Source: Notospermus geniculatus
Lineage: Eukaryota; Nemertea; Pilidiophora; Heteronemertea; Lineidae
Length of the DNA stretch: 64,000 bases
Assembly: GCA_002633025.1 (NCBI GenBank)
Contig: NMRB01001442.1
Span: forward strand, 8,087-72,086
Direction: 5' to 3'
In this document: positions 1 to 10,474 of the stretch, in pieces
How the letters are laid out: the number at the start of each line of letters is the position of its first letter
Numbering within the stretch: the stretch's first letter is position 1
The notes under the pieces: model-generated
The model's input: only the letters and a program-made list of their open reading frames with translations
Databases searched by the model: none
What the model was told of the DNA's origin: nothing
Program-made: the position numbers and the translations under genes

Positions 1-540
1 ATCATTAAAGGCACACTCCCATACAGGGACACTGTAAAATCATTAAAGGGACTCCCCAAACTCATTAAAGGGACACTGCCACATCATTAAAGGGACGCTG
101 CCGCCTCATTAGAAGGACACTGCAAAATCATTAAAGGGACACTGCAAATCAATAAAGGGACACTGCAAAATTATTAAAGCGAAGTGCAAAATCATTAAAG
201 GGACACTGCAAAATCATTAAATGGACAATGCCACATCATTAAAGGGACACTCCCATATAGGGACACTGTAAAATCATTAAAGGGACTCTCCAAAATCATT
301 AAAGGGACCTGCCCCCTCATTAAAGGGAAACTGTCACATCATTAAAGGGACAATGCCACATGATTAAAGGGACACTACCATATAATTACGGGTACTTTAA
401 AATCATTAAAGGGACTCTCCAAAATCATTAAAGGGACATAGCAAAATCATTAAAGGGATACTCTAAAATCATTAAAGGGACACTGCCACCTCATTAAAGG
501 GACTCTGTAAAATCATTAAAGGGACTCTCCGAAATCAGTA
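1..540. repeat. Minisatellite of CATTAAAGGGACACTG-type units
   Basis: The first 540 bases are an imperfect tandem array whose core is ATCATTAAAGGGACACTGC, with unit spacing varying between about 17 and 25 bases. Units differ mainly in the linker after GGGACACT (GCAAA, GCCAC, CCAAA). The array probably continues to the left of the window. No reading frame runs through it. The call rests only on the visible repetition. Confidence 0.93.
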
Positions 541-782
541 TTTTCATACTGGTGTGTCTGAAAGCATCATTATGGAAAGTCCAATTGAATCCAAACAATA
601 TGTAAATTTACAGAAAGTTCTGGTGGCGACTCTGCTGCAGGCAGTTTCTGTAAAATTATTAAAATAATTTCTAACAGTGTGGCTGATCATCTGTCGTGAT
701 TTTGTACTGGCGGAATGAGTCACGAACGACAAAATATTCTGCTGCAAATACGAGGCTTTGATTTTTTCCTAGGGAACACTGA

Positions 783-2267
783 ATAGTAGGGGAGCCAAGC
801 CAGGAAATAGTGAATAAAGGTTGCACAAAAAGATATACAATATAAAAATGGTGCCCGGAGTGGAGGGCGGTAGAGCGAAATGTCACCCCGAGAAAGCCAT
901 GTTGCCCGAGGCGCAAGCCGAGGGCAACATTGCTTTCGAGGGGTGACATTTCGCTCTACCGCCCGACACGACGGGCACCATTTTTTATATCGTACCGAAA
1001 GTCCTCAGAGAAGTTCTCGTGGCGTGTAGGCCTATCATCACTCAAATCCGCAGTGCGCTGCAGTCATAGCTCAAAATCTCCGACATTTTGGCCGTCAATT
1101 GACGCAACGTCACAGCGTCAACACAGCGTTCAGCAGGCAGTTTAAAACGCTGTCGGCAGTCATCGGCCTCTTCTACAGCCACCGACAGCAAGCCGTATGG
1201 ACGATTCGCTTTGTTTTCAACACGGTTTTCGCACCAGATCAACTACTTATGCTTAGAAACTGTGAGAGGTAAAGTGATTTGTTGAGTTGTATGCTCCCAG
1301 TGGTCTGTACGGACCGCTAAACTTTTGAACCGAGAACAAGGGGCAGTCTCGACGGAAGCATTTTGCGGGAAAACATCCCAACCGGAAATACTTTCCGGTC
1401 GAACATGCCGAAATGTTTACGGCTCACGTGACTGCTCTCGGCCAATCACATTCACGGAAACTTACTTGAGGTACGATAATTATTTGCTATTAACATCTTT
1501 TGGTAGACGTATATCTGTTCTACATAAGAAACGGGAGGACTGCTCGGTCATCTCTCTTGCGAATTCCTGTTATGGCGTTTTGAAGTTTTGGTACTAACTT
1601 CACCATTGGGCTGGTGAACTCGGCTTTGTACAGGGGCAGGGGACCAATGTACAGCTAACTTCTGTACGGTTGGATTTAGTCCTCCCAATTCTTATATAGA
1701 ATAGATATACCTACCAACAAATGTTAAGAGCAATTGTATATCTTTTTGTGCAACCTCCAACCCTTATTTTGCACAATTCTGGCCTTTGGCTCCCCTACTA
1801 GAAGGGTCGTACCAACGTACGATGTGTTTCAATTTATTCGGCGTCATTCAGTGCAACCATAAATGTTTAACTGCGAACGATGAGCTTAGTGAGGGATACA
1901 CTTCATGTGCTGCCACCAGATGTCTCTCATTGCCTGAATTTCGGCTTCACGTAATAGGCACGAGCTTCAACTTTTTTGTGGTGAAGGGTTACATGAATCT
2001 GTCAACTTGATGCCTTGAATTCCATTTCTGAGGATAACAGAGCTATTTTCAGCACAATAATTAGTGTCCCATGTGCAAATATCGTACCTCAAGTAAGTTT
2101 CCGTGAATGTGATTGGCTGAGAGCGGTCACGTGAGCGGTGGACATTTCGGCATGTTCGCCCGGAAAATATTTCCGGTTGGAATGTTTTCCCGCAAAATGC
2201 TTCGAGACGGATTTTCTCGGGGTGACATTTCGCTCTACCGCCCTCCACTCCGGGCACCATTTTTATA
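783..2267. repeat. Nested palindromic foldback complex (about 1.5 kb)
   Basis: Three inverted layers are visible. (1) 783-840 (tagtaggggagccaa ... gcacaaaaagatatacaa) recurs inverted at 1736-1801. (2) 841-896, beginning TATAAAAATGGTGCCCGG, recurs inverted at 2215-2267, so the outer element has inverted ends. (3) 1325-1480 (GAAGCATTTTGCGGGAAAAC ... TACTTGAGGTACGATA) recurs inverted at about 2075-2220. A 150-bp hairpin (841-990) of the same terminal sequence sits at the left end. This pattern suits a foldback DNA transposon that inserted repeatedly into its own family. No transposase is encoded. Confidence 0.8.
841..990. mobile_element. Short hairpin MITE, TATAAAAATGGTGCCCG termini
   Basis: The left arm (841-896) and right arm (934-990) are inverted copies of a segment containing GCGGTAGAGCGAAATGTCAC. 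An inner stem (GTTGCCC/GGGCAAC) closes the loop. Termini are TATAAAAATGGTGCCCG and CGGGCACCATTTTTTATA. It is non-coding. The same end recurs at 2215-2267, which makes it a dispersed family. The superfamily was not identified. Confidence 0.82.
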
Positions 2268-2532
2268 ATGCACTTTAGCCTATTCAATTGTACAGAGATG
2301 ACCATGCGCTCACATCGTTCGTGGGGTTCTCATTAATTCAGTCCTTTTGTATCATAAGGTCAGCTTATCGGAATTCAACAAAATTAGCAGAAAACATGCA
2401 AAAGGGTCTTGGTTGTCATGTGGAAGAGTCAGAATGCAAATCTGTTGAGGTTTAAAGGGATACTGTCCACATTTGTAAAATGCTAAATTTGTAAGTTTGA
2501 ACCATTTATGGTGCAACGGAACAACAAATGTT

Positions 2533-3175
2533 AACGCTGAACTGCATGAACGAAAAGCCCCCATGCGACGAGCAAGAGAAATGCTAACGCCCTGCAAACA
2601 CCTCAAACGAAGGCTCAGAACATGATAGACCCAACGAGGCCAGGAGGGCGCCACCTAATTTGTCTCCGGGAAACAGAGCTGTCAACATCTCCGGATAGTC
2701 CTCCTACACTACTCAAAGAAAAAAAATATAGTCACTTAGACGGCATTTGAACCGTCGTTCTTCTGATTTGTAATCCACCACTCTATCCACTCGGCCAACG
2801 AGCCAGCTGACAAGGAAATGATTTGTGTTTGTCATAGACGGAGGCCTTCGACTTGCGTAATAATACTACGAATAAGAGAAAACACAGGAAGCCCACCAAC
2901 AAGTTCGGTGGCCGAATTGGGAAGACGGTGGGGCAAAGATAACAGGGCGGGGGTTCGACTCCCAGCTGGGTTGAACTTTTTTCTTTCAAAAAAGGTGTTC
3001 AGCAGGAGCTCACCAGAGGATGTTGACACCTTGACAGCTCGAAGACAAATAAGGTGGCGCCCTCCTGGCATCGTGGGGTCTATCATGTTCTGAGCCTTCG
3101 TTTGAGGTGTTTGCACGGCATTAGCATTTCTCTTGCTCGTCGCATGGGGCTTTTCGTTCATGCAGTTCAGCTTTA
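2533..3175. repeat. Inverted pair of tRNA-derived SINE copies
   Basis: The arms at about 2533-2715 and 2995-3175 are inverted copies of one sequence (…GAACGAAAAGCCCCATGCGACGAG… in one orientation). Between them are two tRNA-like heads. One is on the minus strand at about 2712-2806 (TTGGCCGAGTGGATAGAG, then GGTTCAAATGCC). The other is on the plus strand at 2902-2970 (GGTGGCCGAATTGGG, then GGGTTCGACTCCC), matching pol III A and B boxes. Two SINEs of one family inserted head to head, or one was duplicated in inverse orientation. The plus head is followed by a T-rich run. Confidence 0.75.
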
Positions 3176-3317
3176 AATTTATCATGGATTTTAATGTAGA
3201 AATATAAACCGCTGTTATATTAGCTGTTGCTCTGTTGGGAGCGGTGGCCCATACATGCCATGCATATATTTTGATCCGCATTACAAAATTCTGAACAGTA
3301 TTGCATTTGTCCTATAA

Positions 3318-3466
3318 TTTCCACCCGGGTGGAAAACATTTCCAGCCGGGTGGAAAACATTCTCACCCGGGTCGAAGACATTTCCACCCGGGTGTAAAAC
3401 ATTTCCACCCGGGTGGAAATGGGTGTTTTCCACCCCGATGAGAATGTTTTCCACCCGGGTGGAAAT
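3318..3466. repeat. 22-bp minisatellite with CCACCCGGGTGG palindrome per unit
   Basis: Seven imperfect units of TTTCCACCCGGGTGGAAAACAT. Each unit is itself a palindrome around CCCGGG. One unit is degenerate (CCACCCCGATGAGAA). Short frames through the repeat on the minus strand give repetitive peptides and are not genes. Confidence 0.93.
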
Positions 3467-4379
3467 TAGAGGAACAATACAATAATTATCAGAAGTTTGT
3501 AATGTGGACAAAAATATATACATGGCATGTATGGGCCACCGTAGTTGGGCTTATAATTTTTGTAGACGGTCGGCGGCATTATCACAATCCAAAAAAAGAT
3601 TGCCGACCCCTTGCCGCTGATAATACTTAGTACCCTGATGTGGCACAACTGCAACTTCTTAGCAAAGATGGGATTTGGCTTTTAGGAATTTTTCTACGGA
3701 AAACACATTTATTGCTTAGGCTCACTCATCGTCAATAAACCGTTTATCCTTAGGCTAAATATGCCAGTGCAAATAAAGTGAATGATGTTTGCACATAACA
3801 GGCCTGCATATCGCTGTGTGTATACGCTAAGATCGCTGGCGAAAACATCCTAGCTCAAGGCTTGGATTAAATGTTCTGGTGGGAACCCAGGTTGATAACG
3901 TGTCAGTGATCAATTGCACGTAGGATTAAATTACAAAACAGTCTCCTGGAGATCATAGCGTTAACTTCAAAATTAAAGAGATTCCAGGGACCTTATTCAC
4001 GAAGCTCCCGTAACTTACGGGAGTGCGCAAACTATTGATTAAGGTGTTTATTGTCGACTTTCTCATATAGGTTCCAAAGGTGCCACATTGAGAAACTCAA
4101 CAAAGCGAAGACTTCATTTCGCCATCCTGTAAATTAAAAGGCCTAAAACCCGGGAGGCCGACATTTTACCAGCTTTTCGCGGCTTGAGAGCGGCTTTAAA
4201 GGTGTACGGTATGCGATCTCATACCGCAATTTTGACTGCCGAAGTAGACGGAGCAACCTAGCGGCAGCAAGACGAACTACAAAAAACATACAAAACGTAC
4301 CTACTACATCGGGTCCATTCGCCGACATCGTAGTCATATCATAGTCCCTGGGGTTGGGGAATGGCGCGCACGGTGATGC

Positions 4380-4515
4380 TGGTGCAGGTGTGAAAGGAAT
4401 CCAAGTCCCCCTGGAATGTAAATCCGGTCTTATTGTTCAGTGAGGCATTAGAATATATGGCTAGAGAGACCATGACCATTCGAATATAACCTTACAATAG
4501 CGGGCTATTGTTTGG
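4380..4515 (+). repeat. Dispersed repeat (GAGAGACCATGACCATTCG family), copy 1
   Basis: The segment from GGTGTGAAAGGAATCC to TACAATAGCGGGCTATTG resembles 20650-20795 (intron 4 of TSFM) and, more weakly, 37915-38045. Shared words include TTATTGTTCAGTGA, TAGAGAGACCATGACCATTC and ACAATAGC. This suggests an old interspersed family. Its class cannot be assigned from these fragments. Confidence 0.6.
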
Positions 4516-4618
4516 CGGATCTGTATTCCTAGGACGCTAATTCATGTCACACCTGCTATCGAGAAAAAGTAGCAATACCGGGCACCTTTAAGCTGGGAGA
4601 GCAGTTCCATGCAACTCT

Positions 4619-4930
4619 GTAGACCCTGGTTTTGAAGGTATTAATTGAGGGCCAGAATGGGGGGTCGCTAATAGCTGATTATGTGTCAGCAATGGTACTT
4701 CTTTGGAACTGCTGAACTGTGAAGAAAGTTCATGGAGTGTGGTTGGTACTTAAATGTGATCACAGTGCACACATTTTGACAAACAAGAATACTAGGCATA
4801 ATAAGAGTAGAAAAAAATGCTGATCTTGAAATCAACACCTGTCGTAGCCGTTTTGTGTCTGCTTCAATGATCACAGAATTTAATCAAACTTAACCATTCT
4901 GCCCTCAAATGCTTCAAAACCAGGGCCTAC
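4619..4930. mobile_element. 312-bp MITE, termini GTAGRCCCTGGTTTTGAAG
   Basis: The left end GTAGACCCTGGTTTTGAAGG…GAGGGCCAGAATGG pairs with the right end CCATTCTGCCCTCAAATGCTTCAAAACCAGGGCCTAC, giving inverted repeats of about 38 bp around a non-coding centre. No clear target duplication was seen. Confidence 0.83.
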
Positions 4931-5055
4931 AGGAATTCTGAGCACCACCAATAACAGGTGATTTTACTGTATGTCATTTCTCAGTCTTATAATTCGTGGA
5001 TTCAGTCCGTGGATACGGCAGGACATCTCTCTTCGAAGATGAACATGGTAAACAT

Positions 5056-5190
5056 TAGGCTGAGTTTACATCAAGGCACACGCAACATGAACACTCAGGT
5101 GAACAAAGGTTTCATGGGGATGAATCCTTTGTGAAGCCATTGTTCGCCCGCGTGTTCGTGTCGCGTGTGCCTCGATGTAAACTCAGCCTA
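5056..5190. mobile_element. 135-bp hairpin MITE, TAGGCTGAGTTTACATC termini
   Basis: The left arm TAGGCTGAGTTTACATCAAG… and right arm …TCGATGTAAACTCAGCCTA pair for about 28 bases and continue imperfectly toward the centre (GCACACGC / GCGTGTGC). It abuts the next element (5191-5827). Confidence 0.85.
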
Positions 5191-5827
5191 GGCGAGGTTT
5201 CGCAAATCTTACGAAACACGAAGTACGAAATACAAAATTGGACTTCATTTCCATGTCGTAATGCATTTCAGGAGATGGTTAGTACCACAAATATCGCCTG
5301 CTGCCACGCGTCTTTTAGCATATCATGTAAGACCGAGAGAGTTGTGATGCATCTTGAATTCTTAAAGATAATGTATCACGACTTCATTGTTTACATTCAA
5401 TGTTTGTAAACATGGATGTTTACATTATGTTATTTTGGACTTTTGGGACATGCCAACCCATCAAAATGAATACTTTTGGAATCAACAGAATTTCTAGAGA
5501 GGCAAGCCATCAAAAAATTAATGATAAGAAAAAGAACGCCGCCTGGACATAAACAAACAAAATGTAAATAAACAATGAATTTCCTGGCCCGCCAAAATAC
5601 CCGTGATACATTATCTTTGAGTTTCCACTTCGTAGATACGAAGTGGAAACGAAAGATAAATTTCAAAGTTTAATTTATATCGCAACTCTATCGGTCTAAC
5701 GTCACACGCCAAAAGAAGCTCTTGCAGCAGGCGATAACTGTGGTACCAACCATGAGATAGTCATAGGAATGAAGTCCAATTTCGTATTTTGTAGTTCGTC
5801 TTTCGTCAGATTTACGAAACCTCACTA
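5191..5827. mobile_element. About 635-bp DNA element with 55-bp TIRs ending GAGGTTTC
   Basis: 5194-5250 (GAGGTTTCGCAAATCTTACG…TTGGACTTCATT) is inverted at 5768-5826 (AATGAAGTCCAATTTCG…ACGAAACCTCAC). A second inner pair, GATAATGTATCACGACTTCA near 5369 and …CCCGTGATACATTATC near 5610, suggests a nested foldback. The centre has no recognisable transposase. The outer terminus GAAACCTCACTAT is shared with the shorter MITE at 8532-8653. Confidence 0.8.
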
Positions 5828-6194
5828 TTGTTTTGGTTCACGAGGCGCTGCATATCACACGGTAGCTACTATCTTAGCCATGTTTGGTCTGATCCGGTCA
5901 AGTTTCAGAATATATTAATTGAAGGCAAACAGCCGCCAGCAATTCACGTGTATCCATTTGATCTAGCGTATGGATTGTCTTATCACGTTATTCTTTACTT
6001 CATGAGGCCAAGGTAGACTGTCACCGCGATGGAAGGTCCACCATGCGTATTTCCGAAGAGGACGCGCGTAAAATTCGATGGTATGTAAAATATTGTTTTC
6101 TTGAATTGCATTACCTCAAGCACACCATTTTGAAGAAAAACAACTGTCAACCACATATCACCTCACTAACCGACCTTTTTGTCATTTTACCCTA

Positions 6195-6340
6195 GCTATA
6201 CCGGGATTTTGGCAAAATGGGAATTTGGCGATTTGGGAATTTGGCCAAATGGGATTTTGGCGAAATGGGATTTGGCGAAATGGACCTTTTTTTGGCGAAT
6301 TGGGAATTTGGCGAAATGCAATTTGGCGAAATGGGAATGA
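6195..6340. repeat. Short tandem array of TTTGGCGAAATGGGAA units
   Basis: Imperfect repeats alternate TTTGGCGAAATGGGA and TTTGGC(G/C)AATTGGGAA with 13-20 base spacing. The overlapping minus-strand frames read as repetitive FAK/FRQIP peptides, an artefact of the repeat. Confidence 0.85.
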
Positions 6341-6599
6341 ACCATGCTGGTAGGCATGGGCAGGCATGAAAGGGAATTTTCGATTTTGAATTTTGCGGAC
6401 CGCAAAATTATTCTTAGTACCAGTATCATTTTTGACAGCCATTACTAATTCCCTTTAAGAACAATAATGACATTGCTTCCATTTTTGCTCATACTTTGCT
6501 TCTCGCTTATCAATGCTTGGCTGGGACCCGTGTATCCCTATCCAAAATATAGAATACTGTAGATGGAGGCAGGTGGCTATGCCTCACGGTGTGTCGTCC

Positions 6600-7720
6600 G
6601 TCGTTGTTAACAGGGGTGGCACGTATCTAAACCACTTGGCCTAGAAACTTGAAATTTGGTGTACATGTACTCTACGGAAAAAAACTATCTCTGGACCGAA
6701 ACTTAGTGCTGCTGGTTGTACACTCTGGCCTGTAGGGGGCGCTTTGTGAAAACCTTCTTTTGCCATATCTCCTGAACGCTGCTTGCTAGAATCACGAAAC
6801 GTTTAGAGTGGGATCCTCTACAACATCATATATTATCCCGGGCTTTTTATTTGACTTGCTTTTCAAGGTCACAGAGGTCAAAGTTCAAAATTCCACTGTT
6901 TGATGGCACATTTCGTGGCTATTTGACATAGAGTGTTGCGATTTGGTGTGAAGATATATTTAGGCACCCTGCACAAGTGCACCAAATTTCAACCCGATCG
7001 GACTTCAAATACGGCCGCCAGGAAGCCATCTTGAAAAATGAACTTCAACCCACACCTCATAATAGAAGCCTCAAATGGATTTTTTGTAGGCAAAACCTCT
7101 AAATCGTGTCACTAGACCATTTTTGGGTGTATTTAAGACAAATATGCATTTTTGTTTAAAAAAATTGCATCAGCCAATCATTTTCAAGCGGCCACATATG
7201 TGGACACCAGGTTATGCAGGAATGGTTCAGAATCAGCCATTTTGTCTCACAGTACATCAACATCACCATGATCATCATCATAATCAAGGAGGACATCAAC
7301 TCAGACTACAAACTGATTTTAATCCTGTTACAATAGCCAATCACGGAAATAAATCGAAAAGGAATCTTGAAAAAATCATATTCTTCGACGGCCTGTTGTC
7401 CACATATGTGGTCATCACCTTCAACAGCATTGCACATTGACTAGTGCTGCCATCTATCGTTGATAATGAGAACTAAATGTCCACACATGTGGACTTCAGG
7501 CTTTTGATCATGTCAAATGGTGTATGTGGGACATACCTTTATTGATGTGTGATATAAACAGGTATTACGTAATGTACACGTTTGTGGACACTAGGCACTA
7601 AAGGGTTCACCATGCCTAAATATCTGTCTTGGTACCGTCTAGTTACATGCGTAATTTCGGTTCAATTGGGCTTCAACATGGCTGCCAGGCAACCATCTTG
7701 AACAATTGACTTTGGCCAAA
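6600..7720. repeat. Unclassified interspersed repeat, two partial copies
   Basis: The segment near 6985-7035 (ATTTCAACCCGATCGGACTTCAA…GCCGCCAGGAAGCCATCTTGAA) recurs degenerately near 7655-7710 (ATTTCGGTTCAATTGGGC…GCTGCCAGGCAACCATCTTGAA). The intervening region carries several copies of the palindromic word TCCACATATGTGGA (near 7193, 7400, 7478). This looks like a fragmented non-coding repeat, possibly a retroelement 3' region. No long reading frame with recognisable domains is present. Confidence 0.5.
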
Positions 7721-7831
7721 AATAGATCCTCTCACAATGGTCAATTCACCTGCCGACGTACGCTAGGAGCACCTCCAAGCGACTAACTAATGGACAAACT
7801 GTTAATGTCGTCTAAATCAGTGTATCCAGGT

Positions 7832-7968
7832 TGAGGAGTTAGGATGGTTAGCGTTGACGGTTAGGGTCAGGACTAGGTTTAGGATAAGGGTAGGGGTCAG
7901 TGACAAGGGTTGAGGGTCAGGGTTGGGGTTAGAGTTAGGGGCTTGGGCTAGGAAATAGTGTCTAGGAT
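7832..7968 (+). repeat. Degenerate telomere-like G-rich tract (GTTAGGG/GGTTAGG words)
   Basis: About 135 bases are rich in TTAGGG-like hexamers (GTTAGGATGG, GGTTAGGGTCAGG, TTTAGGATAAGGGTAGGGG, GGGTTGGGGTTAGAGTTAGGGG). The strand is strongly G-rich. This could be an eroded interstitial telomeric repeat or an independent simple repeat. The repeats are too degenerate to be a functional telomere. Confidence 0.65.
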
Positions 7969-8315
7969 CAGGACTGGACGACATTCACCCATTCAGCCTA
8001 ACTAATGCAATTTTCTGGCTACTGTTTCTAGACTTTATTTAACACCATGTAACACGGCGTTTAACAGTGTTTCCTGGTCGTTGTCAAGTGTACAACTGAA
8101 TCACAATTAGCCTGTTCCCCGAGTAAGTTTCTGGCGCTTCTCTCGGGGATTGTGAGCATACCCAGTGAATGCGAATTTCCGAACGATATTTGCGTTCCCA
8201 CGGGGAAAGGTACTACTGTGGCGTTGCAGTCCTGAAATACTCCATGTATAGCGTGTTCGGCCATACTTTTGAAAGAAAGGAAACGAAAAGCTGACCGGGA
8301 GTTTCCCCAAACGTG

Positions 8316-8462
8316 CAGGCTCGATGAACCCTTGGCCAGGCTCGATGAACCCTTGGCCAGGCTCGAGGAACCCTTGGCCAGGCTCGAGGAACCCTTGGCC
8401 AGGCTCGAGAAACCCTTGGCCAGGCTCGAGGAACCTTTGGCCAGGCTCGAGGAACTCTTGGC
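8316..8462. repeat. 21-bp minisatellite, seven units
   Basis: Seven consecutive 21-bp units of CAGGCTCGAKGAACCCTTGGC run without indels. Because the unit is a multiple of three, all six frames stay open and give heptad-like peptides (ARLEEPL and others). These are by-products of the unit length, with no start context or flanking coding signal. Confidence 0.95.
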
Positions 8463-8531
8463 AACTTGCCTACCTTTCCGAACGCTCTCGCGCCTCCCCC
8501 GAGCTTCCTCGGGGAAATTTCCGAACATCCA

Positions 8532-8653
8532 ATGAGGTTTTTTGCATGTCTACATGGCAGTGTTTTACTCCACAAAACGGCATCATTCTTCACTGTACAT
8601 GTATTTCTGTAATTCTGTACAGCACTGCCATGCAGACGCAAGAAACCTCACTA
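8532..8653. mobile_element. About 120-bp MITE, AGTGAGGTTTC termini
   Basis: The left end ATGAGGTTTTTTGCATGTCT…CATGGCAGTG pairs with the right end CACTGCCATGCAGACG…GAAACCTCACTAT. The final 13 bases match the right end of the 635-bp element ending at 5827. The two may share a transposase source. Confidence 0.83.
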
Positions 8654-8852
8654 TGATTCTGCATTTGTACCATTGACAAGACCAGGGAATGCTGGTAAAA
8701 ACGTCGTGTGTTAAATAAAATCTAGAAAAAGGAGCCCCAAATTTGGACTAGTTATTTGAAACCTTTCTAAAAATGCCATTCAAACAGCACACAAGCGACT
8801 GTCAATCGTTTTCAAGCTGTAGTTGATTTTGCCCATAGGCAGTGACAGCCAA

Positions 8853-9174
8853 CACTGTAAAAACAAATAAGCTTGAGAAACCCACGGGAATGGGTTCATT
8901 CCTTGTCCCTATCTGGAGTCGTTTGCCATGGGTTTCTTTAAATGGGTACAAGAAAATAAATAGGTCCTTAGGTTGCAGTAACCCATAATGACCAGTTTCA
9001 TAAGTCACTTTGGCCCATCTAGGATTGCTACCCGTGGGGTGTTGGCACTCATGAGCAGCTTTCGGGTCCAACTGACCTACATGGTACTTCTAGGTTTATG
9101 CTACCCGGTTTTGCCATTTGAACCCATGGGGAAATGAGTATTTGTACCCATGGGACCGGACAATTTTTACAGTG
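8853..9174. mobile_element. 322-bp MITE with CACTGTAAAAA termini
   Basis: The element starts CACTGTAAAAAC and ends AATTTTTACAGTG. Several inverted ACCCATGGG-type words lie inside. It is non-coding. It ends about 155 bases upstream of the acceptor of the LicD-family exon, so it lies in that gene's intron. Confidence 0.75.
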
Positions 9175-9328
9175 AACCCTCAAATGAAAACTCTCAGGTG
9201 GAGGCGCGCCTGTAGGATGGGTTTCTGTATTGGATGAAAATTCTCTAAAGCATGTATTGCCCAATACAAATATTGTCAATAAGTTGAGTGTCACCAAGAA
9301 TAAACTTTGATTTGTCTTCCTGTTTCAG

Positions 9329-10422
9329 GTTTTCCCATCAGGTGGCCGACCATGGTCTTGTTGTTGATTACCGGCGTTGCAATGTATGCCATCCTTGACA
9401 TCAGGGTGCAAATCCGCCCCGCTCTGCGCAGGCAGCTTGACCCGTTTCCCGTCTACTTTGATCAAGAACAGAACAGTACGTGTTGTGACAATACATCAGA
9501 TGAGACAGTGGTTGTGACTGTACCGTCGACCAAGAAACACAGAGGTGCTGCTACGGAACAAACTAGACGAACTGCCCGAAAAACGACACCGACAGTGAAG
9601 AAGCCAGTAAAGCATTTAAAGAGAGTTGTAAAAAAGAAGCCTAAATTAGGCAGACGATTAGAGATGCGTATCAAACAGATAAAAGGAAAAGAGTTGGCCA
9701 AAGAATACAGAGAAGTTTTACTAGATCTGCTTCGAACGTTTATGAATGTTGCCAAGGAGTTAAATTTGGTTTGGTTCAGTTATGGCGGAACGCTGATCGG
9801 CTCCTGGCGTCATCATGGTTTTATTCCTTGGGACGATGACCTTGATATTATAGTAAACAATTCACAAAAAGGAGCACTGCTAAAAAAGTTCCGTTCAATG
9901 GAGCCAACGTACGTAGGCCACGATGGAAATCCTATCATAAAATTCTTCTCTAATCGGTCAAAGGTAAAAATCGAAGATTCGGGTCACCGCTGGCCGTTCA
10001 TTGATATCTTATTCTTCGAAGAAAAGGGAGATGCAATCTGGGACAATCTTAAAGGCATGGAAAAGTACAAGTTGAAAAAATCGGATATTTTTCCTGTTCA
10101 TTTACGTCCATTTGAAAACTTGATGGTAAATGCGCCAAAAAGACCGCTGAAAGTTCTTTTGGATCAGTACTACTTTATAAAGCCTTCATATTGCTCGACC
10201 TGGAACTACAGCCATAGGTTGGAAAAAGGGGGTCAGAGGAGGATAGTGATTCCCTGTAAGGCCCTGAAGGACGTGTATCCTTTTGTCTATCGGGAATATT
10301 TGAGAGGGAACGGCACAATGAAGGAAACATTGAAACTAGGCGAGAGAGTGATCAATACAAAATACGTCAGGGAGTTAGAGAGTTCACTCACGCCTCCATT
10401 TTCGTTGAAACCCGTGAAGTAA
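9329..10422 (+). CDS. LicD/fukutin-type nucleotidyltransferase-fold protein, probable type II Golgi membrane protein (terminal exon)
   Basis: A consensus acceptor (TTTGTCTTCCTGTTTCAG) ends at 9328. The exon is open from there to TAA at 10420-10422. The first in-frame ATG is at 9352 and gives 356 residues. An upstream coding exon could add a cytoplasmic tail, but I could not find one. From that ATG: a hydrophobic signal-anchor at residues 1-16; a short stem with two N-glycosylation sequons (NST, NTS, near 42-49); a very basic Lys/Arg/Thr segment (about 60-115); then the LicD domain. The domain has the signature SYGGTLIGSW (143-152) and PWDDDLDI (159-166), whose Asp-rich motif is the metal/nucleotide-binding site. 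The family (PF04991) includes bacterial LicD phosphocholine transferases and animal fukutin/FKRP ribitol-phosphate transferases. A luminal glycan phospho-transferase role is inferred from family and topology. The acceptor substrate is unknown. Confidence 0.85.
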
Positions 10423-10474
10423 CACAATCCGCTGTACCATCATCCTGCGCCATAACACTTTTTCTCTTCCCGTA

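Noticed and set aside
1-540. CRISPR-like array
   Set aside because: Units are contiguous with variable short linkers and no unique spacers of constant length, and the genome is clearly animal.
2712-2806. Possible functional tRNA on the minus strand
   Set aside because: A and B boxes are present, but the anticodon arm and acceptor stem do not fold canonically, and it belongs to an inverted SINE pair.
8213-8641. Overlapping 100-150 codon frames on both strands
   Set aside because: They are produced by a 21-bp minisatellite whose unit is a multiple of three. All frames stay open and the peptides are heptad repeats without domain support.
9307-9351. Extending the LicD protein to the TTG at 9307
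   Set aside because: A strong splice acceptor ends at 9328, so the first 22 bases are intron. The first ATG in the exon is 9352.
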